From: Strigamia acuminata
Lineage: Eukaryota > Arthropoda > Chilopoda > Geophilomorpha > Linotaeniidae
Assembly (NCBI GenBank): GCA_949358305.1
Contig: OX442315.1
Coordinates: 33,382,427-33,446,426, forward strand
DNA: 64,000 bases
Direction: 5' to 3'
Under the pieces are notes generated by a model. That model was not told where the DNA came from. It worked only from the letters and a program-made list of their open reading frames with translations, and made no database searches. Position 1 is the stretch's first letter; every line of letters begins with the position of its first letter. The position numbers and the translations under genes are program-made. This document shows, piece after piece, positions 38,801 through 51,684 of this stretch.

Positions 38801-39527
38801 TGTGCTCTATTTTCAATAGGAAGAGACTTGTGTATGTGAATACCACGCGAAACTAGCACATGTAGGAATGCAAATGCACATCTGTTATGACAGACGTTGA
38901 AAAGTGTTGATATTTAGTCTTTTGTTTTTTAAAAAGTTATTTTGGCTGTTTTCTCAATGGTTTTAACCACAATTACAGCAGGATTGATCAATAAAACACC
39001 TCTTAATCCTGACATAATAAAAGAAATTAAGAAATTTCCAACATTCTTCTACCATTAAGTTCACAGTTAAAACTACAAAACGCATCTAAGCTTACGCTTA
39101 GCTTTTCCATTGCCATTTAGCATTGAACTCTGGCACCAATTTGAACCTTCACCAAACTTTTCTACGCTCCATCGAAAAGTGCAAGTTCCAACTGGAATAA
39201 CTTTGAATTGCATCTCCCTAATCTAATCTCAAATTACCTCAATTTTTCACATTAAATCTACAACTTGTTTAACAAGACCTTGACCAATGCATTCCCGAAA
39301 AGCGTTTCTTTAAGGTCAGGCACAGACAAGCCATTTTGACCAGCAGATTCCTGCATGTGCACGACACGTGCTGCTGCAGCTCCCGTTTCTTACCATTCCC
39401 CTTTTCACCCCTAGCTTTAAATCACTGTTACAAGTGCATGACTCGGTATAAAAGACCTCCCCCTAACTTGACTTGCACCAGATTTAAGTGTGTGTAGCTC
39501 TGGGCACATATTTGGTTCAGGGCTCAC

Positions 39528-39837
39528 CTGATCCCCCTTCTTCGGGCTTTTCCCGTAACGAATGTGTAAAGCAAGCAAGATGGATGGAGTGGACACGGTT
39601 TGTTTGCAATCTGGGAAATGGGTAAAGTGAGCCTCGACTGGGACTTGGATGGAGTTGTTATTGCTGATCCCACGGTGTGTTTTATCTCGTGTCTGTGGTT
39701 CGCTTTGTCTTCGCCACTCTGTACTTGCGATTCTTGTAGAGTGGCATCAATTAGTAGTTCATTCATTGGAGAGGAAAGCAGCCTGGCAGTGGCTTTGACG
39801 GTGGCCCCATTCAGTCTTTGCGTGGGCGTTGTTATCT
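39528..39837 (-). other. Exon-like open segment on the minus strand inside Ddr intron 1
   Basis: Read on the minus strand, this 310-nt stretch follows an acceptor-like ttgtgtacaattgcag and ends at a good donor, ATCAG|GTGAGC. One frame is open throughout (103 codons, two bases at each edge), in DNA less AT-rich than its surroundings. The predicted peptide is polar, with runs of Thr, Ser, Lys and Gln, and matches no family I know. The plus strand is also open over 39600-39869 (MFAIWEMG..., ending in a hydrophobic stretch and HKKRRR), with a TATA-like ggtataaaag at about 39446. At most one of the two is real. It could be a nested gene's exon, a non-coding RNA exon, or chance. Confidence 0.2.
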
Positions 39838-40030
39838 CTGCAATTGTACACAAAAAGAGGCGACGTTAAATGGATAGATTTTAGCAAATGCGGAATTTAG
39901 TTAAAAGGGAAAACGCGATAAGGAAAAGCGATTTTTTGGTTTCTTTGTTGTTTATCATTCGTGAGATAAATATTGGTCTTTTGACTGGATTTCTTGGTTC
40001 CTGGAACACTTTGGATTAGAAAGAGTGTGG

Positions 40031-40053
40031 TTTTTTTTTTTTTTTTTTTTTTT
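40031..40053. repeat. T23 homopolymer tract
   Basis: 23 consecutive T bases on the + strand within Ddr intron 1. Confidence 0.95.
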
Positions 40054-41294
40054 GTTTCAAAGCACTTAAAAACTCCTTAGATTGGAGCGCTGTTCTGTTC
40101 TATTTTTGTGCTAAGTTGGCGCGCGACGTAGGATTTTATTGCGGTTTTCATATTTTTGTTTTTCTTCTGAATTGCGTAATGATTTTTGTTGTTGTGTTCC
40201 GGGCTGTGGTTTCGTAATCTGAGGTAGCAATTTTCGCTTTTCTCTACGGAAGGAAAAGAAAACATCGAATTAGAGGAGAAAAAGAAGATAATTACGGGTT
40301 GGGCATCCCGTTGAGCACATGATAAATCTCCATGGTTAATTTGATGTGGTTTGCAGCTGACTTCCGGCTTAACTTTCTTTTGTGTGTTTGGAGAGTGTGG
40401 TGAAATGTGAAATGAATAACCTTCATCACAGTAATTTTCCTACAATAAAATAAAAACTAAAAAAACAAAATATTAATAATGATAAATATTAAATTTAAAT
40501 AAAACAAAAAAAAAAACTTGCACGCGACACTAATCTGCAGCATAGTGACGAAAATTACAACCTGGGACTTAAATTATCCGAAAAAAAAAACAGAAAAACA
40601 GTTTGTCAACATAATTTAACTTTTTTTCTTTCCAATTTGCATTTTCCCCCAGCGAAAAAAAACGGAGAAAAAAAATGGAACTTTTCGTCTCTTGATGAAA
40701 ATTTTAATGATCAAACCTTAAACTGTTATGAAGCAGGGAGACATTTTGTCCTCAGGTGTATGTGTGAGTGAGGGAATATCATTTTGCCCAATTGCAAGCG
40801 CTGCTTTTAAGTGGCTGGGCACATTGATTTTTTTCTCCCCTACCTTTTTCGCAGGAAATGAGAGACGCAGCGATAAAAGCAAACCACAAGCGAATCAAAA
40901 CGTTTCTTTGCCTAAAAATAGTCCTTCTATCTATTTTGGCAATTCAATATGTGGTCGCATATGCATTCCGTCACATTTTATATTTTTATATTTTTCCAAT
41001 CCCGCACGACAGCCCTAATAAAATTTCATTTTTATACGCTCCAATGTTTGCACACTAACATGGAGCTGGGAAAAAATGTATAATGTGTTGGAATACGGAA
41101 TCCAATTTGCAAAATGGTATGTGTGTTTAAAAACAGTGTTGACAAAATTTCACACACGCAATCTTTGGAGAACGAGTATTTTTAATAGAAAAATTGAATT
41201 ATCGTTGTAATTTTCCTTTTTCTTTTTCTTTTTTTTATCTCAAACACGTTTATTTTATAAGTTAGAATTTTCTCAAATGATTTTATGGCCTTTT

Positions 41295-41990
41295 TCTAAA
41301 TTATTTTTAAGTTTATTTGCAAAATAGCCACAAAAAAATGAATTTTGGATTTTTCTCTTCGAAAAATTCCCCCGAAAAATGACAAAAATAGATACCCAGG
41401 ATGGTCAACGGACTGTTAACCATCCTCTGCTACCATTTAAATTTCTCGAATAATTTCTAAATTATTTTTAAGTTTATTTGCAAAATAGCCACAAAAAAAT
41501 GAATTTTGGATTTTTCTCTTCGAAAAATTTCCCCGAAAAATGACAAAATAGCCACAAAAACATTGAATTTTGGATTTTTCTCTATGAAAAATTCCCCCGA
41601 GAAATGACAAAAATAGATACCCAGGATGGTCAACGGACTGTTAACCATCCTCTGCTACCATTTAAATTTCTCGAATAATTTCTAAATTATTTTTAAGTTT
41701 ATTTGCAAAATAGCCACAAAAAAATGAATTTTGGATTTTTCTCTTCGAAAAATTTCCCCGAAAAATGACAAAATAGCCACAAAAACATTGAATTTTGGAT
41801 TTTTCTCTATGAAAAATTCCCCCGAGAAATGACAAAAATAGATACCCAGGATGGTCAACGGACTGTTAACCATCCTCTGCTACCATTTAAATTTCTCGAA
41901 TAATTTCTAAATTATTTTTAAGTTTATTTGCAAAATAGCCACAAAAAAATTGAATTTAGGAATTTTCTCTTTGAAAAATTCCATTTACGT
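41295..41990. repeat. 225-bp tandem array with palindromic core
   Basis: Units begin (tctaaattatttttaag) at 41295, 41456, 41681 and 41906. The first unit is 161 bp, the next two are 225 bp and identical to each other by eye, and the last is cut off near 41990. The 64-bp difference is an internal duplication (two versions of caaaatagccacaaaaa...gaaaaat). Each full unit carries ggatggtcaacggactgtta followed by accatcctctgctacc, a near-palindrome. The same sequence, inverted, forms the minisatellite at 51406-51684. The identical frames it creates on the minus strand are by-products. Confidence 0.95.
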
Positions 41991-44900
41991 TTTCAAACTT
42001 TTCAATTATCAGGAACCAAAAGCGTGCACTTGCATTTGTTAGTTTAATTATGCGAATACTTTCTTAAACAACTCCTTTAATCAACGCTCAAATGGCGGAA
42101 CGTGGTTTGCAAATGAATGTAAAACCACCGCATAAAAAACTCAAGAAATTAATTGGATAAAATTATAATTATACATTTTTTCATGTTAATTGATTAACAT
42201 AAACACGACATTTCAATTCCTCACATTAAAAACCAAAAAAACACAACAAAAAAAAACAATATAAACGCTATAAACAAATGATAGCATCAACCGCCCGACT
42301 AGGACTTATCTGCCTAGCATTACCTCCATACATATTCCTGTCAGAAACGAAATAAAGAGAAAAGAAAAAAAATTCCATTTTTTCCCCTCAAATTTTTCTT
42401 TTTCATTTCATCCAACATGAAAAATTATTCCCGTTTCGGCGACCAATAGAAAAGTAGAATTTTAATTGACTTTGGCTCGTCATTTTCGCGCCATTTCCTT
42501 ATGCTTTTGCCATACATTTTTCAAGTTTGGTGCAGATCTGACGTTGACAGATAAGTTTTAATGGCGCACAGATTTATTTTTCAAAATGACAGCTGCCCCG
42601 ACATTACATTTCCTGCTTTAGGGTGGCGCTGTTGCAGATAAAAGATTCCAATATGGTGCAAAGAGCTGATTACACCAGATGATGACTGCACTTCTTTTAT
42701 ATACACATTTTTTTCATACAAAGTGATAAGATGGCTATTAGAGGGGAGGAGTTTGTGTTTAACTTCAATTTAAGGTCGTGTTTGGAGTGTTTGAAATGGA
42801 GTGGAGATTGGTATTGCATGTTGTGCTAAATCTATCATATGTCTATCTGAGTTTGCAAGTTTTTTTTTATATAAAGAGAGGGTGGGGAAAAGGACAGATC
42901 AATACATTGGAGGAAAATTGAAGGAGGGAAAATCGGACTTGGAATACTTGTAAATAGGATTGAAAATTTAGCTATTCTTGGGATGTCGCTGAATTCAGTG
43001 AATTGGTAAATTGATTTTTATAAATGGCGCTTTAGCGTTATTGGTATCCGTATGAATTTCAAATAGAATACCAATACACTGTTATAAAACTGAAGCGGGA
43101 ATTATGCTGAAATGTTCCACTTGAGAGTCTAATGTCCACTATGGTTCGATTACATTTCATTTATGGAGATAGTGAGGGGAGGAATTTTGTGGAAACCTAA
43201 AACATGAGAAAACCAAACAAATAACAACAATAGAATAACGAAAAAATCTATAAAAGCAACATTGAAAGACGTTTCCTTATTATATAACGATTTGTTTTTA
43301 ATTTAAACATGTGAAACTCATTTATGTGAAAAAAGTCAAAATATGTTAATCTTTCAACCCTTTAAAAAAAAAAATTTAAAAAAATCCCAAAAAGTTCTTC
43401 CATTTTAAACTTTTTCATCGCAGATTGCACTCCAATTAAAATTCTAACTTTTTTCCCCGAAAATTACTCCTAAACGACTCGAAAAGATGAAACATTCCTG
43501 GAAAATGCTCATCTAAACACATACTTGAATCTATAAAAAAAAATATACACATATGGTTCGAAAAAATAAAAAAAATAAAAGCCACCAAGCAGCCCCTACC
43601 ATTTCAAGTGAACCATCTGTGCTGCTATATGAAGCATTTTATGATTAACGAGATGATCCTGATTTGACTGACGCCAACTCAAAGAACGTTAACACAAGAA
43701 TGTTTATCCCGCGTGTAAAAATTGACCAATTGTTCCCCGAAAACCAACATGACTGCTTGGAATTTACCGAGACCACTATTCATAACGGATGACGGCCATT
43801 TCCCACCCTCATGGCGGACCGATCGGGTGTGGGACAAGATGGTGGGCGACACGGCGTGAACTATATATTTACTGCCCACTTTGATGGATCCTCCTCTCTT
43901 TCTCTGCTGACAGATTCATGAGACGTCGGTCTTTGAAAAACTATTTACCCATATTCTCGCCATCCCTCTCTTTCTGTTTATGATAGATACACCACACCCA
44001 CAAGACTCTATTTCACTCGCTTTTCTTCGATGTGTGGCTACAAATTATTCTCATCTATTCCAGTCGTTTGGAATGAATTTTACGAATCCATCAATGACAC
44101 TTCTGTATGTTTGGGTTAATTGCTGAATCATTAGACAAATTAATTCCATGTCAGCAATAATGGGCGCCTGTTTTCATTTTGGAAACCAATAAACCTACAG
44201 GAAGGAAAAAATAGTATTTTTTTTCTCTTTTAGATTTTTTAAATTTGGTTAATCGCAATGAATATGTAAGTTGTTTTCATTTTCATTTTTTTATTTTTGT
44301 TTTTTGTTTTGTGAATAACAAAAAAAGGATTAAAATTTCATTAAAATTCAAAACTTTTCATGTTTAAAAAGAATTTTTGTAGTTGAGGAAAAAACGACTT
44401 GGTGAATTATGGCCTCACATCTGCCGGATAAATTTGGAAATAGTTAGAAACGTTATTACTCTAACTCTTCATTATTTACGGTATTCGGAATCCCTTTGCT
44501 TATTTTTTCCAATTTTCCTTCCCAATTAATCTGCGAATTCTTACAAAACAAAAACACAGCTAAAAATACAAAAAAAAATTAAATAACAAAAAAATAAAAA
44601 AACAAAAACAAAGAAATCAAAAGAACCAAAGAAAAACAATTGAATTTTTGCTGCCTTTTCATATATATCAGAAATAAATAACAAATGAAAAATAAATTTT
44701 TCAACATTGTATCTTTGCTACAAACAAAACAAAAAAAAGAACCCTAAACCTTATTCATGATAAATGCGGAAAAGAAAGACTTAGTTCTTCTCTGGTGCTT
44801 GCATAAACGATTCCGAGTGGGAAAACGGCTTCTGTGTGTCACCAAATGCACGCAACTGATGGGTAATTCTTCCGGATTAAGTCCACCCAGACAAAAACAA

Positions 44901-45697
44901 CACCAAATGTAAAACCTAACGTCAGAAGAAAAAGAAAGAAAAAATTCTTAAAACTTCTCTCTACTTACAAACTACTACCGAGATTACTTTGTGATCGAAC
45001 TTAGATTTAATTCAACTTTCTCTTTTCTTCCTTTTTTCATACAACCATCTCCCCTTACTTCCCTATACCTTTTCAAAGCATTTTATTTTATTCACCAAAC
45101 TTCAATTCAACCTTAAATTCATTGTGAAAACTCCAAAGCACAGAAAATCCTACTTTAAATAAAGAAAAAAGCAAAAAAAAAAATCTTTTTGTAACCGAAT
45201 TTTCCAATAAAAAGCCCTTGATTAATAAATAGTGATGAAAAGAAATTCTCCATCAATACATTAGGAAATTAATTTGCAACCACCTTCAAAGCTCTTCTCT
45301 TTAACACCCACTCGGCGGTCCCCGAACATTTCGGCTATCATTACTCGACCATCTTTTTATCTCCCTACCCGAGGAACCCAACATCCCCGCAGAAAGCGTC
45401 GTGGCTCATCGTGTTACCCATTTCCATCGTCGGGTGTCGCTTCAAACTCGTGTTTTAAAACGCACTTTGTGTGATAAGAGACGGTGCTCGCGCATAGAAA
45501 TTTGCTCAAAATGGGCGATATGAGAATGCGGGGGAGTGAAAAACAGACACAGGGGAGGTTCAAATTACGCGAAATTCAAAAGTTGCACTATTAAGATCGA
45601 GAAAAATAGAGAGAAAAATAAAAGCAAATTGTTTTATAAGCATTTTGCTCATTTTCTAACCATGTTTTTTTTATTCTTTTCTTTTTCCATTTTCCAG

Positions 45698-45803
45698 GGC
45701 AATGTGTGGCTCCACTCGGAATGGAATCGGGTGAGATTAAGGACGAGGACATCTCGGCGAGTTCCGCCTACGACATTGCAAGTGTGGGACCGCAAAATGC
45801 AAG
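45698..45803 (+). CDS. Ddr: Discoidin domain receptor, coding exon 2 (start of discoidin domain)
   Basis: This exon encodes residues 30-64 and part of 65. It opens the N-terminal F5/8-type discoidin domain, the extracellular collagen-binding module of DDR receptor tyrosine kinases. The visible hallmarks are a cysteine at 32 followed by APLGM (35-38 PLGM), then IKDEDISASS at 43-52. These match the PLGM...IxDEDITASS block of DDR1/DDR2. VGPQNAR at 59-65 follows. Acceptor: a long T/C tract ending tttccag at 45697. Donor: AAG|GTGAGA at 45804. The 106-nt length and the phases (two bases in, two bases out) join exons 1 and 3 without a frame break. Position 54 is Tyr where vertebrate DDRs have the collagen-contacting Trp. 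The ownership call is firm. Confidence 0.95.
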
Positions 45804-48800
45804 GTGAGAAAGAGTTATAGTGTTAATAAAAGTGCAGGTTCGGGGGAGATTTTTAATGCTCGGATTATGTCTAATTAACAAGGATGTTTTAAGACATCCA
45901 GTCATGCAGCATTTTCTCAGCTTAATTCCGCAGTTTATACCACAAATCATTTCATTTAATGCGCTTTAAAATGCTATTAAATTACCGTGCAGCAAAATGA
46001 ATGATTCTGATGAATGAAAACACAGATAAACAAGTTTGATCGCATAATCTAAAAAATACCGGTAGGGAAAAGGAAATTTAAGACCATATCCCTGAATCTG
46101 ACCATGAGAAAACCTCGCGGCGCAATAATATATGTCACACGAGCATGGGAAGTGAGTTGTTTCACTCAATTTGCATGTGGTGTGTCATCGTAAATTCTCT
46201 CTCTTGGATCACATTTCTTTTGATGGACACACAAGCAGATATTCACCCGAATACGCAACCTGAATTCCAGATCGCAAATGCACCTGCGATTTATAAAAAT
46301 TATTATAAATTTCTTTTTACATGGTTATATAAATATTTTCCCATTTTCCGTGCCCTCACAGAATGACATTCCAGCAGTCTTTTGTAGATTTACGACCCAT
46401 GTTTCTAAAATAAAAATCGCATTTCCTACACATCCAAATCCTTGAGATTCTCAGTCCTAGCCAGCCTGGCGCACCGAATTGTCAAGGAAAATTATTTCAG
46501 ACTTTCCCGTCTTAAATTAGTCGCACGATGACAATCACCTTGGCAATATTGGACCAACATCCAAATTCTTCACACCGGAAATCTCAATTAAGAACAGTTT
46601 AGACGTCCCTTTTTCTATTTCCCCACTCTTTCAAGCGACTGTCACTTGACTAAATTATTAAAACCCACCACATCTTGCATAGTCACTTGACGGCGCCCGC
46701 CCTCAAAGACCCAAACTCCATCATCACAACTCCCCAGATTAATTAACTCTCACCACCACTTGACTTCTCATCCAAACTCCTCTTTTTTTAACCCAACTTG
46801 CGACCAGCTTTGCACTCCTTTGGGACCCCGCGTCCACCATATCTTGCACCTGCGCTCTCAAGACGCCTTCGATTGATGGATCCTTTTTCCCAAGTCGAGG
46901 CGAATGTTTTAAAGCTCGAGAAAACACACTGACCTCATAGGAAGGGATGGGATTCCATTTGCTAGAGTGACTCATCACAAAGAACATTTTTTTTTCGCTC
47001 CCTCTTTGCACACATGATAGCACTTGAAGCGTAACCAATTGGTGAGTGGGTGAGGTGAACTACGCACACTTGATTAATATGCATCAAAAGCGTTTTATTT
47101 CGTCGTTTTATTCCGTCCAAACAAAAACTTGCTTCTGATTTCGTTTAACGACTTGACCAGTCTGTGGCTTTATCTTATCTTGTCCATCTTGCTGCCCATA
47201 TCTCTCTCTAAACGTCAAGATAAGTATTTTCCTACTTATCCCACACTTTAATGTCTTGCACTCGACTATTTTACTCACCTTGCCATTTATTATCGTTGTT
47301 GTCGTTTTGTTTCATCTGCGCTGTCACACTTAGAAAAAGTGGCGAGTCTGACATGCAAATGGCCTCGTTATAAAGAGAGATGGAGTTTGGCTCCCATGTT
47401 TTTTTTCTAGCAAAAGAGATAAACACATTTGATTCATTTTTTTATTCGAGTTCAGAGGTGTGATATACAATCATCGACTCGAACCCATTAGGAGGACCAT
47501 CTGTTGTCATGTCGGCATCCATAAATCAGATGTCTCTCTTTGACGCTTTCCAGTTTGCCGAACCGCGCGTCTCTCTCTCCCTGTACTAAAAATCCCAATT
47601 TTTTTTTTATATTCCTTGAGAACCGACGTCCCCCTCCACCCCCCGCACACCCACATTTCTTACAACTTGCCAATAAACTCCTTCTTCCCCCATCAAACTT
47701 TCTTACCAACATTTCAAATCTCTTTTTCATGCAGGTTTCTAAAAGCTGTGGCAAACAATTTTTGAATGACATTCTTCAAAATTTTTCAAAAAAAAAAAAA
47801 AAAACATGGACGACATTTTTTCCCCCTTCCTTCCCACCCCTACCCTTCCCCCCACTTCATTTCATTTTCAAAAATCTCCTTCGCAGAAAAAAATGACTTA
47901 GTTGATGGAAAAAAGCATGTGACATTCATAGATGAAATAAATAATTCAAAGCACGTTTTCTCCCACAAGATTCAAATTCAATTTCCATTTAGGAAGTCTT
48001 AAACTGGGTGTGTCCTTAGCACAGGTCTGCATTTGTCATACAATTGCTCTTATGGCTTGAATAATCGCAAATGACTCCTCCTCCGTCTTTAGACGTCGAA
48101 AAGAACGTCACACTGACGGTATTTGCTGTCCCAAGCGTCTACAAGACCAAAAAAATACTCCGTAGTCAAAAACTCCGTCCGCAGCAACATGCGATGTTTC
48201 GGTACTTCTCTCTGTGGGTTCTTGTTGGTTAATGAAAACCAAGTGAGAAATAATATAATACTAAGATACTGTGACTAACAAATATTATATAAAATATTAT
48301 AAATGATAAAATGCAAATCTCACAATTTGCGCATCCATCGTCTTTCAATAAATCGCCGGTCTCGGTCTGTTGATAGTAAGGTGTAATCACCCTACCCCTT
48401 CAGCACCCTGCCAAGACAACGTGCAAAGAATGCGACAAGCGACTTTTTATCACGTATGAAAGAGGCGTCTGAGCCATAAGAGGAGAAAAAAAATCGGAAA
48501 ACAAAAATGCCTTGCCAATCTTTATGTGTACCCGTACATTATCAAAGGCACTAGAGGTTGCCAGAGGTACAAGATATAGAAAAAATAATGTGGCCCGAAT
48601 TACTTTCCTTTTTTTAGACGATTCAGTTTCGAAATTAGACATTGCTGATTACATAGGAAAAAAATATCTATCAATCAACTTTACCCTAGAAAAAATTATA
48701 AAAGACATTTTGACCTTAGACACGGAGCTTCATTAATCAAACATAGTCAAAACACTAAAAAAAATAGATTTAATGGCAGTAATTTTTAGAAAATACCACT

Positions 48801-51068
48801 GTAAATCTGTAAATAAACGTTCCCTATTATAAGCTGGAATTTGAGTGGAAAAAGAGTAGCGGAAAGATTATGTTCTAGCAGTTGTCTCTCATTATCTCAA
48901 CCCCCATTATTCGGAAGTTGGTCTAGAAGACCTGTGAAATTTTTATGACTCGGCCACACCGAGGGGGTGGAGTTGTTTTCAGTGTGGCGAGCCGGCAAGG
49001 AATGCTTCGTAGACATAGTTTTGGCCCTTATCACTTACATCCCTCCTCCTTCCTTAAGTAAGAAGCCCTGTAAGCCAACAACATTGATGACTCCCAGGTG
49101 CAAGAGAAATACACACGCCCAGATCCCCTCAGTCATTGTTGTACTACAAAATCTGTCATTGGAGTGAAGAATTTCGAATTAAAAGTGTTATAGAATCGTT
49201 GCATGGACGAAAGTTGGATATTGGAGTGCTGATGTGTTGTTTGTGGATAATCCCAGCGCTGCAGCAGACATCTGTTGTTAAATACCTTAAGTTTTAGCAC
49301 GTACTGATGAAAGAAAATTTGACATTTCAATGTCATCGTGTCCTTTTGCGTCGTGCACTATGGGAGGTCTTGTGCATGTCATCCATCAAGACGACAAGCA
49401 CTGTTGTCGTGACCAGAAGATCCGATCCACCCCCTCATGCAGACGGGAATAAAAAAAAAAGTCTTGGGGTTGATGTTTAAGCATGAAAAAGACATAAGAA
49501 GAACAAACAGCTGCAGTCTAGTTTTCTATTAACCTCCGCATTGAGGAGAAATGTCTGGCTAATCCCGGCACCCCGAGCGTTCCAAGGAGGCACCATGAAT
49601 TTGTCAAAGTGATCATGTGGGATTTGTCAAGAGTGATGCATGGACTGCCACCGGTTTAACCTTAACAAAAGATTCAGTGCTTGTTTGACCACAAGTTGGT
49701 CAAAAACCTCATAGTGAGACTACAATTCATTTGTTTCACACTCAATTTCGTCGTTGGTGCTATGATTTTTCAACTTCCAAGATAATCTAAAGAGGATTAG
49801 CAAAGAGACTGAGGGGTAAAGAAAGTAAAAAAAAGAATTCAATCTCTAAGGAATGAAATTCCTGTGCAGGGCTTAAAAAGCCTCGTATCTTCCATTGAGT
49901 TGAAATCTCTTAATCATGATATATCACTTGGTCACTGGTCAAAGTCACTTTGACCTCTGTAAAAGGAAGCATTCTGCACCTGTGAGCAATAAGTTTGCAG
50001 GAAGTGTAGCATTTCAAAGAAGATTCTCTGCTCTCCCCCACACATAAGCCAATCACAGTTGATTTTATTTAGAGTGTGATAAGCTGCCATGAGACCTATA
50101 CTTGGTCACTCCCAGCAAACATGCCAATAAAAGGACACCAATCTCACTTTGATCCCCCTTTCTCTTAATCAAAATGAATGTCTCCATTAGAATTGGGGAA
50201 ACAGGTTCCACACTCATGAATCCATTCCCACTGGTCATCTTTACCTGTCTTAAGACCTTTTATTTAATCAATTCTGCTCTTTACTGTCCATTTTGGTCTT
50301 GGACTCTTGGAAATCAAGAAGAAATTCCATTATGGTTTTTTTCTTTCTTTCTTTTCTCTGGGCTCAGTTAATTACTTTATGTTATTTCCTGTTGGTTAGT
50401 CTTCTGCTCAATCTCAGCTGTACACTTGCACTTGGATTTCAGTTGACTTGCCAAAAGTTATATTTGCAGATACATGAGCTAGAATTTTTGACTAATGATG
50501 TGTCATTGAGTTTGTTGTCATGTCATTTCTTGGCAGTTTAGGTATGTTGATGGTTGATGCACGAAAATGCAGCATTTCATTAGTGATTTTCATGACATCT
50601 TTATGTTTGTGTTCACTGTTGTGTCAACACGGGCAATTTATGATTTGTAGAGGACAAATACTTGAACAAATACCGAGAAAAAATGAGATTGTCTTCTAAT
50701 TGGGTGGCCCCCAATTGGTGAAAAATGTGGCCCTGCTTTCCCTTGTCTAATGAATAGACAAGGAAGAATCTGTAATGAAGTGCCAAAGAACATCATCCAT
50801 CTTGGTCTTGGTGGTGCACATCATCAAATAGGGGGAAGAAAAAAAATCAATTTTATAGTGATCAATGTACTGCATATTTATTGATCAAACTGCAATTTCC
50901 TGTTGTGCAAATCAACTTGGCTCAACTGTATTGATTGACATTACATCAAATTTGAAAGCAAAAAATATTGTTTAAAGCTGATGTTGTCAAACTGATTCGA
51001 TATAAATGTTTACAAACAAATCGATGCAAAACAAATAGACTAATTTTATCTTTTGTTTTTATTTACAG
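45804..51068 (+). other. Ddr intron 2 (5.3 kb)
   Basis: GT-AG intron splitting the codon for Arg65. I see no supported coding sequence, RNA gene or terminal-inverted-repeat element in it. The stretch from about 49.3 to 50.9 kb is somewhat less AT-rich than its surroundings but its open frames resemble no family I know. Confidence 0.85.
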
Positions 51069-51300
51069 AATAAGAAAAGAACTAAACGGAGGTGCTTGGT
51101 GTCCCAAACGCCAGATAATGAAAGACGTGAAAGAGTTCCTTGAAATCAACTTGCATACATTAAGAGTGATTACAATGGTAGAAACTCAGGGTCGATTTGG
51201 CAATGGACAAGGACAAGAATTTGCCGAACATTACATGTTGGAATATTGGCGTCCTGGTCTGACCAAATGGAGTCGATTCAGGAATAGAAAAGGAGAAGAG
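51069..51300 (+). CDS. Ddr: Discoidin domain receptor, coding exon 3 (discoidin domain core)
   Basis: This exon encodes the end of codon 65 through residue 142, the middle of the discoidin domain. Diagnostic blocks are GGAWCP (72-77), the EFLEINLHTL stretch (87-96), ITMVETQGR (99-107), EFAEHYMLEY (115-124) and the W-S-R-FRNRKG end (132-140). They align without gaps to the GAWCP, DLHTL, GTQGR, GIEFA and W-x-x-WRNRxG blocks of DDR1/2. Cys76 corresponds to the vertebrate cysteine that makes one of the two domain disulphides. Its partner, like that of Cys32, lies in later exons. Acceptor: tttacag at 51068. Donor: GAG|GTAAGA at 51301, phase 0. The next expected block (the RVELYGC end of the domain) was not found up to 64000, so the gene runs out of the window. 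A 28-bp minisatellite begins 105 nt after the donor. Confidence 0.97.
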
Positions 51301-51405
51301 GTAAGATATTTTTCCTTATAATCATTCCGATCAAATAAAAATCCAAAAACACACAAATATCAATTTTAAATACTGTACGACTACATTCCAAAAGTTTAGC
51401 AAGTT

Positions 51406-51684
51406 GGTAGCAGAGGATGGTTAATGGTCCGTTGGTAGCAGAGGATGGTTAACGGTCCGTTGGTAGCAGAGGATGGTTAACGGTCCGTTGGTAGCAGAGG
51501 ATGGTTAATGGTCCGTTGGTAGCAGAGGATGGTTAACGGTCCGTTGGTAGCAGAGGATGGTTAACGGTCCGTTGGTAGCAGAGGATGGTTAACGGTCCGT
51601 TGGTAGCAGAGGATGGTTAACGATCGTTGGTAGCAGAGGATGGTTAACGGTCCGTTGGTAGCAGAGGATGGTTAACGGTCCGTT
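51406..51684. repeat. 28-bp minisatellite, ten copies
   Basis: Unit ggtagcagaggatggttaac plus ggtccgtt. Copies start at 51406, 51434, 51462, 51490, 51518, 51546, 51574, 51602, 51629 and 51657; the ninth step is 27 because of a one-base loss (cgatcgtt). Copies 1 and 4 read ttaatgg instead of ttaacgg. It starts 105 nt after the donor of Ddr exon 3. Its sequence is the reverse complement of the core of the 41295-41990 array. Confidence 0.97.

Larger units (their letters stand above)
33140..45697 (+). other. Ddr intron 1 (12.6 kb)
   Basis: GT-AG intron between the signal peptide exon and the first discoidin exon. It is AT-rich. Identifiable contents are a degenerate pogo-like element with a 10-bp tandem array (33988-34345), one copy of the 'GGCGGC' dispersed repeat (35811-35896), a TATA-like motif and a minus-strand exon-like stretch (39.4-39.84 kb), a T23 tract, and the 225-bp tandem array (41295-41990). 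Protein evidence suggests no missing Ddr exon here, because exons 1 and 2 join directly where DDR proteins run from signal peptide into the discoidin domain. Confidence 0.8.

Noticed and set aside
41457-41873. Two identical 63-codon minus-strand frames
   Set aside because: They are by-products of the 225-bp tandem repeat, not duplicated genes.
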